A stretch of 64,000 nt of DNA from Mauremys mutica (GCF_020497125.1 NC_059093.1:20793912-20857911), one strand, 5' to 3'; counted from the first letter of the stretch, positions 22,133-32,859 are shown. The notes: generated from the sequence alone by a model not told the origin. Translations and numbers: made by a program.

Positions 22133-22941
22133 CAGGGGTCGGCAACCTTTCAGAAGTGGTGTGCCAAGTTCACTGTAATTTAAGGTTTCTCGTGCCAGTA
22201 ATACATTTTAACATTTGTAGAAGGTCTCTCTCTATCTCTATATTATATAAATAAACTATTGTTATTATGTGAGGTCCTGGCCACCGGTCCTGCTCAGGCC
22301 ACTGCCAGCTGAGTAAATGAAACCCCAGACCAGCAGCGGGCTGAGCGGGACTGGTGGCTGGAACCCTAGACAAGGATCCCAGGCCCTGCTCAGCCCGCTG
22401 CTGGTCTGGGGTTCTGACCACCAACTCCTGCCAGCCAGGATCCCGGCTGCCAACCCCCCTCAGCCCGCTACCAGCCTGGGATTCTGCTCACCCAGGCTGG
22501 CAGGAGGCAGACAGGGGCCGGCGGCTGGGCTCCTGACTGGCAAGGGGCCGGCAGCCGGAACCACGGAGTAGCAGTAGGCTGAGTGCTGCCGGCACCCCAG
22601 ACTGGCAGCAGACTGAGCCACTCAACCCCTCACCGGCCCACTCAGCCCGCCACCAGCCCACTCAGCCCACTGCCGGCTGAATGAATGGAATCTCAGGCTG
22701 ACAGCAGGTTGAGTGGTTCTGCCGGCCTGCTCAGCCGCTGCCAGCCTGGGGTTCCCTGGGGGTCCCCAGGCCAGCAGCAGGTGCTGAGAGGGGCCGACGA
22801 CCGGTATCCTAGCTGGCAATAGGGCAGCAGCCAGAACCCCAGAGCAGTGATGGGCTGAGCCGCTCAGCCTGCCGCTGCATACCACCAAAAATCAGCTCAC
22901 CTGCCACCTTTGGCACATGTGCTGTAGGTTGCCGACCCCTG
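22133..22941. mobile_element. hAT-type element, 809 bp, nested
   Basis: The termini 'caggggtcggcaacc' and 'ggttgccgacccctg' are perfect 15-bp inverted repeats. Flanking 8-mers GTCTATAC and CTCTGTAC agree at 6 of 8. The middle (22300-22870) is a GC-rich patchwork of 'agcagcgggctgagcggg'-like degenerate repeats that alternate in sense and produce long false frames. A truncated relative is at 3030. Confidence 0.88.
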
Positions 22942-23517
22942 CTCTGTACACCAAGGAGATGAGCATATTACAGTTGTTGGAGGGCTCTTATCAGGAGTAA
23001 CAGGCTATAGGAAAGTCAGTAAACATTTTTTGTTTCTCTGATGAAAACTGGCCCACTCCCTGCCTCAAACCAAACCTGTCACTAATAATTGTCAACAACT
23101 TAATTTTCTGTTTTTGGCTAAGATATTGATTTAAAAAAAAATATTCAAATTGGATTCAGGATTGTTAGCAAGAATTTTTGGCAAACAAAGTTGTTAAATG
23201 ACAATCTAAATGGCAACACAGTACTGCTTTCATGCTTGGCTCACCCCCAGCCTGCTGGTCCAACAGCTGCAGTAGACCCCAAAATCCACCTCTTGGGGTG
23301 CAGAGTGGCAACAGCAGCAGCAAACCCTCAGGTCCAATCACACGCCAATGGGCACCACCACCAGCCTTATGGACCATGGTGAAGTTAGCACAGCATCTGA
23401 TCTCAGGGACAGGTCACCCATGGAGCCACAGCAGCTCATCCTGCCCTGTGCAGCTCCCCCCGGATGAGATGGATCGCTGGCAGCTGCCAGCCCGGGGGAG
23501 AGATTCGCTCCCCAGCT

Positions 23518-23778
23518 AGGGTGACCAGATCCAGATGTCCTGATTTTATAGGGCCAGTCCGGATATTTGGGGCTTTGTCTTATATAGGCACCAATTACCC
23601 CCACCTAGAGTGACCAGACAGCAAGTGTGAAAAATCAGGACAGGAGGTGGGGGTGGTGGTAAAAGGGGCCTATATAAGAAAAAGACCCCAAAATTGGGCC
23701 TGGCCCTATAAAATAGGGATATCTGCTCAGTGCTCACCCTACCCCAACCCCCTGTCCTGATTTTTCACACATCTGGCT
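23518..23778. mobile_element. MITE inserted into a MITE of the same family
   Basis: A forward copy starts with TAGGGTGACCAGAT at 23518 and is broken near 23606. An inverted copy then runs from GAGTGACCAGACAGC to GTGCTCACCC (about 23609-23743), and the forward copy resumes at 'ccctgtcctgatttttcaca' and ends near 23778. Both inner junctions show TA. The same family gives the single 118-bp element at 52851-52968. Confidence 0.75.
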
Positions 23779-24807
23779 AACCCCAGCCCAGCCCGGTGTG
23801 ACATTCCAATCCTGGCTCACTGCCCAGGAAGTGCGTTACTTTCACTTTCATTCCTCAGCAGGCAGCCAGCCAGCCTCCTCCCCACACCTTCCCCCCAGCA
23901 CCTCACCCAACCCAGCCCTGACGGAGGGGAGGGAGGGGAGAGAGAGGGATGCTCCTGGGGAGGAGGGAGAAAGGAGGGGGTGCTCCATGGGGCAGGGCGG
24001 GAGAAGAATGGATGTTATGAGGGACAACAAAGGATACTGGTTCCAGAGCCGCAGAGCCTGCCTCACCTCACCTCAGCCGGGGGGGAGAGTCACACTCACA
24101 GGTGAGCTCCCTCCCCAACCCCTCCCCCTCTCCCTCCCCCTCCCCGAGACCCCAGCAGCCAATCCCCTCTCTCAGACTGTGCTGCATTCGGCTCTCTCTA
24201 GGACCCAGCAGCCCTGCTCTTACATGCTCTATTGCTTCCCGTCTGTCCAGCCTCCCAGCAGAGCGGTGCCCCCAGACCTAGTGGTGCCCTAGGCAGCTGC
24301 CTATGGCTAAGGACGGCCCTGGAGATGTGAAAGAGAGATCAGGCTAGAGCAGAAAGAGATTGGGGGCAGGGTGGATAGTTTGAAATGCAAGGAGAAGAAA
24401 AATCTTCCTCTCATCAGAGCATCTAAAAACCAGGTGAGCGATACCTCTCCCCCACTGCAACATCAACTCTGGTGGGCTCGGGCTGAGGAAGGAACTTCTC
24501 TCCCCAGCAGCTCCAGCATGCCTGGGCTGGGCCATGGACACCTCCCCCCAAAGATCTGGTGTGCCTGGCCTGGGACAGGGGAGGGGCTCCTCTCCTCTCC
24601 GTATGGGACATGGCGGGATGAGAGATGTGACAGGGCTTTATGGGAAATCATTATTTGCCTGATTCATGTGCCAGTCCTAGTCCTTGATGACCCAGCAAAC
24701 TGTTTATCCTGCATGCTGATGCCAGTTTGGAGGGTCTGGGAGCACTCTCCTACCAGGAAGTGGAAGGTAAATGTAAATCTGTGGCCTCTGCCAGCTGAGG
24801 ACTGTCT

Positions 24808-25026
24808 GGTAGCGAAACTCGCTATCCCATCCACCAGCTGCAGTTCTTGGCCTTGAAATGGGCTATCACTGAGAAATTTCGAGACTACTTGTCCGGTGCT
24901 CCGTTTCAGGTATGGACAGAGAACAATCCACTGACTTATGTGTTAACAAGTGCTAAGCTGGATGCTACAGGGCAGAGATGGGTGGCTACTTTTGCTAGCC
25001 ATAACTTCAGCATTCAATACCAATGA
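24808..25026 (+). pseudogene. Ty3/gypsy RT-RNase H remnant
   Basis: In one frame the sequence gives SETRYPIHQLQFLALKWA, then TEKFRDYLSGAPF and TENNPLTYVL...AKLDATGQRWVA. These are hallmark motifs of the Ty3/gypsy RNase H domain (the usual family text is close to EFLALKWAV...DNNPLTYVL...LDATGHRW). A stop ends the frame at about 25024. Nothing else of pol is recognisable, so this is an isolated remnant. Confidence 0.8.
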
Positions 25027-25069
25027 GTTGGTATAACAGGGAGTGTGATTTATCAGGCCCACCAATTCT

Positions 25070-25915
25070 TGGCTGGAGGAGGATGTAAGCAGGGTCAGAA
25101 TGAACTCTACCCTGCCATCTGTGGGTGATGTGTTGTAAAGGCCTTTTGTTGCTGATGTGCATGGTCACACCCACCCTGCATTGCATAATGGGGGTGCTTG
25201 TCCAAATGGTGATTTTGGCTGCTGTGGGATCCCCAAACTCTTTCTTATTAGGGCAAGAGTAATAAAGTGTAGTAATCCTGGTGATATGAATCAAGGACAG
25301 TGGAACGGTACTTAGCAGTTCTTGATTTCGGGACTCACCAGAACCTACTTAAAAATCGTTAGACAAGGGACATGGGTTCCAAAAAATAGCAAATTAAGAG
25401 AGATTGAAAATCACTATTTGTGTTTAGCACCATGGGATTTTTTTTTTTTAAAAAATCTAAAAAATCTAAATGCAGATTTTATGGTTTTCTTCTCTCTTTA
25501 GTTTAAAAATAGAATTAATTATTATCCCATTACAAATAATGTGTTATAGCATACACCTAAAATTTTGCTGAATAAGTAAAAATTTTACTCACACTTAAGC
25601 AGGTGGTCTCTGATGATACTTACAAACTGAAGTTCGTAGGAATATACTGAATGAGAACCTGGCAGAAAAGTTTTGCTGGAAGAGTTAGCAGAGCGAGATT
25701 GTTAGTCACAGGTCAGTGGGTGGGCTGATGCAAATTCTGGACTCTGGGACCACAAAGAGACTGGGGATCCCGCAGCAGCTGAAATGACCGTTTGGACAAG
25801 CACTCCCATCATGCAATCCGGGGTGGGTGTAACCATGCACATGACATCAGCCCCAAAAGGCCTTGACAACAGATCACCAACAGATGGCAGGGTAGACTTC
25901 ATACTGACCCTGCTT
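25070..25915. repeat. Inverted repeat, arms ~155 bp
   Basis: Positions 25070-25230 and 25763-25915 are inverted copies of each other: GATGTGCATGGTCACACCCACC at the left pairs with the complement of GGTGGGTGTAACCATGCACATG at the right. A ~530-bp loop that is AT-rich at 25430-25600 lies between. The left arm continues (25230-25310) into sequence like the LTR-type tail at 4540-4620, including an AATAAA-type signal. The arms are probably LTR-derived. Confidence 0.78.
25670..25722 (+). repeat. 52-bp segment repeated at 27738
   Basis: The stretch containing 'gctggaagagttagcagagc' and 'gattgttagtcacaggtcag' recurs at 27738-27790 with a single visible difference. The second copy lies directly upstream of the Arg-like tRNA locus. 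Confidence 0.85.
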
Positions 25916-26640
25916 CAACTAGATTGTGGCAAAGATTCCAAAACACCCAATGTTAAATTCACCAAACGCGGGTCAATCCATCCTCATCATCGTTATACTC
26001 CACACCCGAACGTAGCCCTCATATGGACAACATACCCTCCTAACTCAGTGTCTGTACGTTAACCTTTTACCCCCAGTCAGGGCTATTGCAGATTATGTAT
26101 TCCTTATGCCACCCGATCTTAAACCAAACTTCGCACCCCTTGGGTAAGCTGTACGTTGTTCCCTGAGCACCAGAAACTTCTACGCCAAAACTCTGTACCG
26201 TACACTTTTTTTTTCCTTTCAACGTCATCTTAATAAAATGTTGACTTTTGTTCGAGATCCCGGCTCCTGTTCCTTTGCAAGGCGTGTGCGTTTGCTCCGG
26301 GTTTTAGTCTGGTAATACAGCGGGGGCGGGGATTGAGCCAGACGCACTTGCCTGCTGCAGACACGGGTCCAAGGCTGAACCTCGTCCCCCACAAGCTTGA
26401 AAGCTTAACTGAAAACAGTTTAAGAAGTGCTCCCGTCTCCGGCACTCAGCTCCCCAGCTCCCAATGGGGTCCAAACCCCAAATAGATCCCTTTTACCCTG
26501 TAGAAGCTGTAAAATCCTGTGACCAGGGCAGCTGCCTAGCAGCCTGCGCATCTGCCTGCCAGCACGAGAGCGCGTAAGGCACTAAGCCGGATAGTGGCGG
26601 CTAGGTGGCCTAGGTGGCTAGGGGGATGGTGTGAAGAGCC

Positions 26641-26712
26641 AGCAGAGTGGCGCAGCGGGAGCGTGCTGGGGCCATAACCCAGCAGTTGATGGATTGAAGC
26701 CATCCTCTGCTA
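26641..26712 (+). tRNA. Initiator tRNA-Met (CAT)
   Basis: A 72-nt gene with hallmarks of eukaryotic initiator tRNA: AGCAGAG/CTCTGCT acceptor with an A1-T72 pair, GTGGCGCAGCGGGAGCG D arm, three consecutive G-C pairs in the anticodon stem (CTGGG/CCCAG), anticodon CAT, discriminator A. The T arm is GATGG-ATTGAAG-CCATC, with A at position 54 as in initiators. Loop position 32 is G rather than C, and two T-loop bases differ from the usual ATCGAAA. TTTT is ~20 bases downstream. Probably functional; slight decay is possible. Confidence 0.9.
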
Positions 26713-26739
26713 CGCGTGCGCTTGTTTCTTTTCCCTGCG

Positions 26740-27300
26740 GGCCTTCAAGCGAGCCGGTGACCAGCAGAGCCCCAAGAGCCTAGGCCATGAGGCAAGAGGT
26801 GGCTGAGGCAAAGCGGCGGCCTGCCAGGGAGCTCCCTGGCACCTCTGGCTGCCTGGGCTGAAGGCAAGAGGCAGGCCTGGGCGTGGCGAGGGCCTCCTGT
26901 CCCGGAATGAGGCTGCAGTGCTTCCTGGTCCCCTTTTCCCACCACCCCGGCAGGCGGCTGCTGCGGGAGAACACGAGGGAGGCTCTGGGGGCGCTAGGCA
27001 GCGCTGTGTGTGTGGCTGTCAGGGGAAAGAGCCGAGGCTCCCGACTCAACCTGCCATTGACTCGCGTGGCTCTGCGCGGCCGTCAGCCAGGGCGGGGTGG
27101 GCCAGGCTGCGGATGGGACTCAGGCTTGGGCCACATGGCCATGCTTTCCTCACGAGGCATGAGGCGGGCCAAGAGCTTTGCACAGCGTACAGGGAAGTGG
27201 GAGGGAGGCGTCTTTGAGCCGGCGTGTCTCGGCCGCTTCTCCCTTGCCGCTTGGGCGGAGGCGGGAAGGGAGCGAAATGTTCCCGGCTGAAAGTTTTTGT
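26740..27300. other. GC-rich flank of the iMet gene
   Basis: The region is GC-rich with frequent CpG (26980-27290) and carries overlapping open frames on both strands of up to ~137 codons. These frames have no recognised domain and look like products of base composition. A CpG island linked to the tRNA genes on each side is possible. Confidence 0.45.
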
Positions 27301-27481
27301 GCTCGGCCTTGAGGATAAGCCTGAGCCTCCGGCACGGCTGCTGGCAGATGGGTTTCTGAATGGCATCCAGCCCGCTCTTTGGACCACCAGCTGAAAGCAC
27401 TGAGGCCAAGAGGCAGCAAAATGGGACCTTTGAGGCTCCCCCCCACCACAGGGAAGCAAGAAAGTAGCACAAGCTTAGTGT

Positions 27482-27555
27482 TGGCCCTGGGTGGGCTCAA
27501 ACCACCATCCTTTTGGTTAACAGCCGAATGCGCTGACCCATTGCGCCACAGAGGG
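27482..27555 (-). tRNA. tRNA-Asn (GTT)
   Basis: On the minus strand this is a 74-nt Asn gene: D arm TGGCGCAATGGGTCAGCGC, anticodon arm TTCGG-CTGTTAA-CC.. with anticodon GTT, T arm GGTGG-TTTGAGC-CCACC. The start of the acceptor stem (CCCTCTG against CAGGGCC) has two mismatches at the outer end, so end processing may be poor. The T loop begins TTTGA where TTCGA is usual. It is a diverged copy; function is uncertain. Confidence 0.78.
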
Positions 27556-27806
27556 ACAAGGCTGTATTGAGCCCAAAAGCCGGGAATCAGCTCAGGGTAC
27601 GGTATAGCACATGCATGCAGTGGTTAGACAAGCAACAGCAAGAAACTGGACTGGTATGGAGCGAAAGTTCTGTGGGAAGGAACCAAAAAGAGCACCGGGG
27701 CTGTGGTACAGCGCTCGCATACACTTTCTTTGGCCTGTTTTGCTGGAAGAGTTAGCAGGGCGAGATTGTTAGTCACAGGTCAGTGGGTGGATGTATGGTT
27801 TTTAGG

Positions 27807-27878
27807 GACACAGTGGCCTAATGAATAAGGCATTGGTTTCTTAATAAAAGATTGTGGGTTCAAGTCCCATCTGGGGTA
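27807..27878 (+). pseudogene. tRNA-Arg-CCT-type body with TCT anticodon
   Basis: The D arm (TGGCCTAATGAATAAGGC) and T arm (TGTGG-GTTCAAGT-CCCAT) match vertebrate tRNA-Arg-CCT. The anticodon loop is TTCTTAA (anticodon TCT), the stem TTGGT/TAAAA no longer pairs, and the acceptor GACACAG against CTGGGGT has mismatches. The anticodon shift is therefore more likely decay than recoding. TTTT lies 10 bases downstream. Confidence 0.78.
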
Positions 27879-28227
27879 GAAAGCTCTTTTCTTCTTGTAT
27901 ATTGCAAAGACATTTTGATCTTATTTTCACCAAGGAATCTGGGAGATGTTTGAACACAAATTAGTGCAGCTTGCAAACAATCCCCCAGAAATGGCATGTT
28001 CCACTCCACAAATGCTTTCTAAACCCATCAGCAGCAAACAGTTAATACTAGTGTTTGTCTGAGAATAAAGGGAAGGGGAGTGTTTAATCCAAAACATCCA
28101 TGAGCGAAACAGACAGAAAGAGCAAGGCCATCCTGAAAGAGAATTGATCTGTCTGGAGACAAAGCAGAACCTGAGAATGAACAACGGTGTGAAAAGAAGA
28201 GGTTCAAATGTGTTAGATGTTAGCTAG

Positions 28228-29092
28228 TGTTAGGGGGCTTATCCCTTCACCCTCCCATTCCCTGGTCCTTCTCATGTAAACAGAGAGCGACAATACCCAA
28301 AGTCTGAAGGTGCAAACAATTAGATGTTTATTGGGTTGAACTTCCAGCAATTAATTATTCCAGTTTCCTTCCTCAGTGTCCCTGTCCCAGCCCTGACAAC
28401 ACAGAGCCTTGCCTGTGTCCCTGTTCCCATTTCCCTCCCTTAGCAAAACATGATGCCAATTCCCCCCATTACATCCTGACTGACTGCAGACTATATAGTA
28501 AAACTTGAGTTCTGCTTAGCTAGAGCTAACCACTCATTGTACTGAAATGTAACTAACCAATCCTAACACAATTATCTAACCAGTTATGTCCCACCACCTT
28601 AATTGGTTTACACCCAACAAAATTAATTCTACAGCAGACAGAAACAATCACAGACCCAGACAGCGATTATACAGACAAACAATAGGGAAGTGGGGACTAC
28701 AGTGATAGAACAACACAGAAATGAAGGTGCCACACCCCTGCTATTGATAGGTGAGTTCTTGCCAGACAGGATGCTACCAAACTCAGTTTTCTTTTACCAT
28801 CTTTACCTGGTGGTGCTGGGCATTGTCAGAACAGGACTGTATTCCCAACAGCCCAATAGCACCTTATTTCAGTGTGAGGACGTGACCGTTCGCTTCCCAG
28901 CCTATGGCTGCCTCTGCGGCGTAGCCAAAGAGCAGGGCCTCAGACTGTCCCAGTAAGAGAAGCCCTGACACCGGCAAACAGTGATTGTGATTCTGTCTTC
29001 CCTACCTCTGTGACTAGCTACATGAGAATCATCTACCTGCATTGTTAACGTCTAGGCCTTTCCAGACAGGTGTGAAAATCCACATCCTAACA
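28228..29092 (-). mobile_element. Solo LTR, 865 bp
   Basis: The element starts TGTTAGGGGG and ends TCCTAACA, with TGTTAG/CTAACA inverted ends. It is related over its whole length to the LTR at 30283-31194 (for example 'gaccgttcgcttcccagc' in both). Reversed TTTATT signals suggest a minus orientation. Flanking 5-mers (GCTAG / GCTGC) agree only partly, so the target duplication has decayed. No internal region is present. Confidence 0.8.
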
Positions 29093-29394
29093 GCTGCCCC
29101 TGGGCTCCCCTTTGCCAGCTGCCTGCCATCTCCCCGCTGTTCATGCTGGCAAAGCCCCGAGCCAGCCCTGTGTGCCCTGCCTTCCCCTGCCAGCGCTCGC
29201 CCTCCGCGCCATGGGGAGCTGGGGCCACTGCGGGGTTTGCTGCTTTGTGCTCATGGAAGTAGCCTGTCACATCCCTGGACATGGATCCGTTTGGTGTCCC
29301 AGTGGCTCATTGTCCCATGGGGAGCCCTGGGTGCAAGGACTGTGGGCAGCACGAGGCTTCTTCTGTATATCTCTGGAGTAGCCCCTGGTCACCT

Positions 29395-29690
29395 TCCCCC
29401 CTGCCTACACACAGCCCCTAGGTACTCCCTGCCTGCTCCCTGACGTACAATCCTGCCTGCAAACAGCCCCTAGCTACCCTCCTCCCGGCACCCTGAGCTC
29501 CACCCTGCCTGCACACAGCCCCCTAGGTACTCCCTGCCTGCTCCCTGACCTACAATCCTGCCTGCAAACAGCCCCTAGCTCCCCCTGCCTGCACTGAGCC
29601 CCTAGTTACCCCTCCCTGCACTCTGAGCTACCCCCCTGCCCACTCACAGGCCCTAGCTATCCCATCCCTGCACCCTGAGCTGGCTGAAAG
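29395..29690. repeat. C-rich tandem repeat
   Basis: Units of the form 'cctgcctgcaaacagcccct', 'aggtactccctgcctgctcc' and 'ctgcctgcacacagcccc' recur several times, with a higher-order repeat of about 120 bp (29420-29540 resembles 29540-29660). No gene is present. Confidence 0.75.
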
Positions 29691-29940
29691 GCTGAAAATG
29701 AGACGAGATCAGGTTAAGTATTTCTAACATATGTCCCCAGATGGAAAAAAAGTGCCAGGAGAAGCAGGCAGTCATAACCAGCTCTGTTATTACACAGGGA
29801 AGAACAAAAGGGGCCTGGAACCCTTAAGAAGAATCCACCAAACCAAGTACAACACTTGTCACTACCTGCTCTCAGCGCCTCTGACAATTCTTTGCGGTCG
29901 CTCCTTGCCTTTATAAACCTAGGCACCATTATCAACAGGT

Positions 29941-30034
29941 GCTCCAGTGGTGCAATTGGTTAGCACACAGTACTTATAGGGCAGTGCTGAGAGGAGCTAT
30001 GCTGAGGTTGTGAGTTCAAGCCTCACCTGGAGCA
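29941..30034 (+). tRNA. tRNA-Ile (TAT) with 20-nt intron
   Basis: The gene is 94 nt and folds as tRNA-Ile-TAT once an intron is removed. The acceptor GCTCCAG/CTGGAGC is perfect, the D arm is TGGTGCAATTGGTTAGCAC, the anticodon stem is CAGTA/TGCTG, the anticodon TAT is at 29975-29977, the T arm is TGTGAG-TTCAAGC-CTCAC-like, and the discriminator is A. The intron runs from about 29979 to 29998, at the canonical site one base 3' of the anticodon. Vertebrate tRNA-Ile-TAT genes typically have such an intron, which supports function. TTTT occurs 5 bases downstream. Confidence 0.93.
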
Positions 30035-30282
30035 CTGGTTTTCTTTGACCAAGTGGCTTCACCCCCCCATTTGGCCCTGTGGAAGGTAGAATTCCAGCCC
30101 TGGGGACACTGAGGAGGGGAGGAGTCAAAAATACCCCTTCACTTATTACCTCCTGAGTGCAGGTGAGAATCTACAATCCTTTCTCCTCCACCAGCCCCTG
30201 TGCCAGGATTCCTCAAGCAGAGCCTGGAGTCCTGCCCCTCCTTGACCCCTGAGCCTGGGGAGGGAGAGGAGCAAGGAGCCAT

Positions 30283-31194
30283 TGTTAGAGGGCTTTCCCT
30301 TCCCCCACCCACTTCCCTGGCTCTTGTCACGCAGTCAATAAGCAGCAAAAGACCAGAAGTCCAAAGCACAGACAAAGGGATGTTTACTGGGGTTAGTTTC
30401 CAAGCAAGCAGATTCCGAAGCCCTTCACACCAGTCGGGCTTATCTCTATAGACCCACAGAGTCTGTTCCCCAGTCCCCCTTCCCAGCTCTGACACCATAG
30501 AGCCTTGCCTGTGTCCCTATTCCCATCCCCCCGCCATTAGCATGATTTCAATTTCTCCTTCCACTTCCTGTTTGACCCCCGTTTATACAGTAATATTCTC
30601 AGCTAGACCTTAACCAATCATTTCACTGAAATGTGACTAACCAATCGTAACATACTGTAACAGAATTCTCTAACCAGTTATATTCCACTCCCCTAATTAA
30701 CTTACACCCAGCAAAATTAATTCTGCAGCAGACAGAAACAATTAGGGGACCAGACAGATTGACAATAGAAAAGTGGGGGTCAGAAAGATAAACCCTACAG
30801 AAATGAGGGTTTCCCAATCACAACCATTGAGAAGGGATTTCTTGCCAGACCGGATGCTCTCTTAAGATCTGTTTCGTTATCTGGTGGTGATGGGCACTAT
30901 CGGGACAGGATCATCTTCCTAACAGCCCAACCCCACCTTGTTCAGTGTGACGGGTTTGGGAGGTGAGGATGGGACCGTTCGCTTCCCAGCTTATGGCTGC
31001 CCCTGCTGCTTAGCCAAAGGCCTTCGCCTACGAACAAGGGCTCAGACTCTCCTAGGGAGAGAAGGCCCAGACACAGGCAGACTGGGATTTTGGTTCTTTG
31101 TTTTATACCCCTGTCACTAGCTAAGTGATAAAAATACACCCGAGTTCTTAAAGTCTCGGCCTGTACAGGCAGCCTGAATATCTCTATTCTAACA
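30283..31194 (-). mobile_element. Solo LTR, 912 bp, perfect 5-bp duplication
   Basis: The element starts TGTTAG and ends CTAACA, with GCCAT directly before (30278-30282) and after (31195-31199). It is the same family as 28228-29092. The two lie on either side of the intron-bearing tRNA-Ile, 250-850 bp away. No internal coding region is present. Confidence 0.92.
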
Positions 31195-31214
31195 GCCATC
31201 GGTCCCTGTGGGAA

Positions 31215-31690
31215 AATGATCTATTCAGGGTTGTCCCTAGACATTTTGGTGCGGGTGGGGAGGGGGCGGAGAGCAGTGAGCGGGAGGTGGGGGTCTTGGG
31301 GCATGAGGCAGTGCAAGAGCGGGGCCTTGGGGAGGGGGTGGGGCAGGGGCGTGGCCTTGAGTGGAAGGGGTGGGGCTACTGTTCGGGCTCTGGTGGCTGC
31401 TACTTTTAGGGAGCCTGTTCCGCTCCTGGTGGGACCACAAGATGTCCCAGAGCAGAGTGGGTGGCTAGCAGAGCAATGACAGGGTAGAACGGCAAGTGGC
31501 CGGCAATGTGGCCAGACAGCGGAGGGAGAAAGGGGCTTTCCCCCCCGGGAGGTGAGAGGTGAACTCTGGGTTTTCACTGACCCAGGGCAGCAGCTGTGGG
31601 TGAGGTGCAGTGAAGGGAGGGGCACATCCACAGAGCTTCTGGTGTCTGGATTTAGGAGCCCGAGGCAAAAGGCCACTGCCCAGCGCACTG
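31215..31690. mobile_element. hAT-like GC-rich fragment
   Basis: The segment begins 'cagggttgtccctagacatt' and continues as a GC-rich sequence with a CAGGGG(T)GTCCCTAGAC-like start known from vertebrate hAT MITEs. No convincing right inverted repeat or target duplication was seen. The 155-codon minus-strand frame here is compositional. Confidence 0.45.
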
Positions 31691-31926
31691 TGGGGCGGGT
31701 GTTTTGCTCATAGTGTTGTGTTATGAATCCTGATTGTGGTGTTTTCCCAAGTTAATACAAGGTGATTTTCCTCCTTTTTCTTAAAGTTTCTTTTCTACAC
31801 TCAGTGCATGTGAGTGGGGAAAGTATCACCTCTTAGAGGCACCCAGTGGCCAGGGTTAGTTTCCCCAGGTTACTGGGTGGGGGCTTAAGCAGATTGTGTG
31901 TTGTATTGTTGAAGAGGAGCCCCAAG

Positions 31927-31999
31927 CACCCAGACAGGGAACTGTAACTTCAACCTTCAGAGTAAGAGCCAGACGTGCTGCCAGCTGAGCTAGCCAGGC
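31927..31999 (-). pseudogene. tRNA-Lys (CTT)-like pseudogene
   Basis: On the minus strand the acceptor (GCCTGGC/TCTGGGT) and A box (TAGCTCAGCTGG) are present, with loop CTCTTAC-like and anticodon CTT. The T arm reads GTTACAGTTCC instead of GTTCAAGTCC, so the B box is destroyed and the T stem does not pair. Confidence 0.75.
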
Positions 32000-32787
32000 C
32001 GCCTAAATGTATTAACCCCTTTCACCGCAAGAGCAAACACCGGGTACTTCTGTGCTTCTCAGCAGCTGGGAAAGAGCCTCTTGGGGGAAATATCTCCTGC
32101 CCCACTGCTGAAAGGAGCCCATTGAGTGGGAACAGTCAGAGGCCCCACCGGGGGGCTGGCCCTGCTTTCCTACCACCTTGTGATGCTGGCTGCAGAACGA
32201 ATGCTGGTCTGTGGGTGGTCTTCAGTGGGGGTTCGGCATGGCAGGGAGCAGCCTGGCTGGGTGTCTCTGTGGCTGTCTGCTGGCCACGCATAGGCATGGT
32301 TCTCCCCTCCTCTTGCCCTGCCTTTGGTTGCTCTGTGGCTTTTAAGCCTTCCCTTGGCGCTGTCAGCACCAGCCGCCTCTGCTCCAGGTGCCCAGAGGAG
32401 GAGAGGTGTGTTGGGCTCCAGCCTGGGACTCTGCCTCCCTCCTGCTTAGCCCTGACTATGAAGCCTGGCCTTGGCCCTCCTTCCTTTAAATGCCATGTGG
32501 GCAAGAGGAACAGTGTGGCAGCTGCAGGGACAAAAGTTATGTACATCAGGTGAAGCAGCAAGAAACAACCATATGATCAATCCACAGGAATCTCTCACCA
32601 GACTGTTAAGTTCTAGGACCCCAACCTATAGCCGCCAGCCCATTGAACCAGCCAGACCAAAGACCTATCTTCAGTGGGCATCAGTCACCCAGCAGGAGGG
32701 CAAAAACCTCACTCTAGTTCACCCTGTGAGGGGGTAGCCAAGCACATTGAGCTCCAGGGCTTTGCAGCAAACTAACGGATCTCCGCA

Positions 32788-32859
32788 AGGTCCCACTGAG
32801 ATTTGAACTCAGATTCCAGGATTCAAAGTCCTAAGTGCTGTCCATTACACCATGGGACC
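32788..32859 (-). tRNA. tRNA-Gln (TTG)
   Basis: A complete 72-nt cloverleaf on the minus strand: perfect acceptor GGTCCCA/TGGGACC, D arm ATGGTGTAATGGACAGCAC, anticodon arm AGGA-CTTTGAA-TCCT with anticodon TTG, T arm CTGAG-TTCAAAT-CTCAG with an intact stem, discriminator T. Anticodon-stem pairing is good. No TTTT lies close downstream on the minus strand. It is the best-preserved Gln gene in the window. Confidence 0.9.

Larger units (their letters stand above)
21321..24321. mobile_element. 3-kb hAT-like element with nested insertions
   Basis: The left end is 'cagggccgtccttagg' and the right end is 'gctaaggacggccctg', almost exact inverted repeats. The flanking 8-mers GAGGCATG and GAGATGTG agree at 5 of 8, which fits an old hAT duplication. 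No hAT transposase frame is recognisable. A complete 809-bp hAT element (22133-22941) and MITEs (23518-23778) are nested inside, so the original element was about 2 kb. Confidence 0.78.

Noticed and set aside
26883..27500. Overlapping frames on both strands around the iMet gene as genes
   Set aside because: High GC content removes stops in several phases at once; no domain or start context favours any of them.
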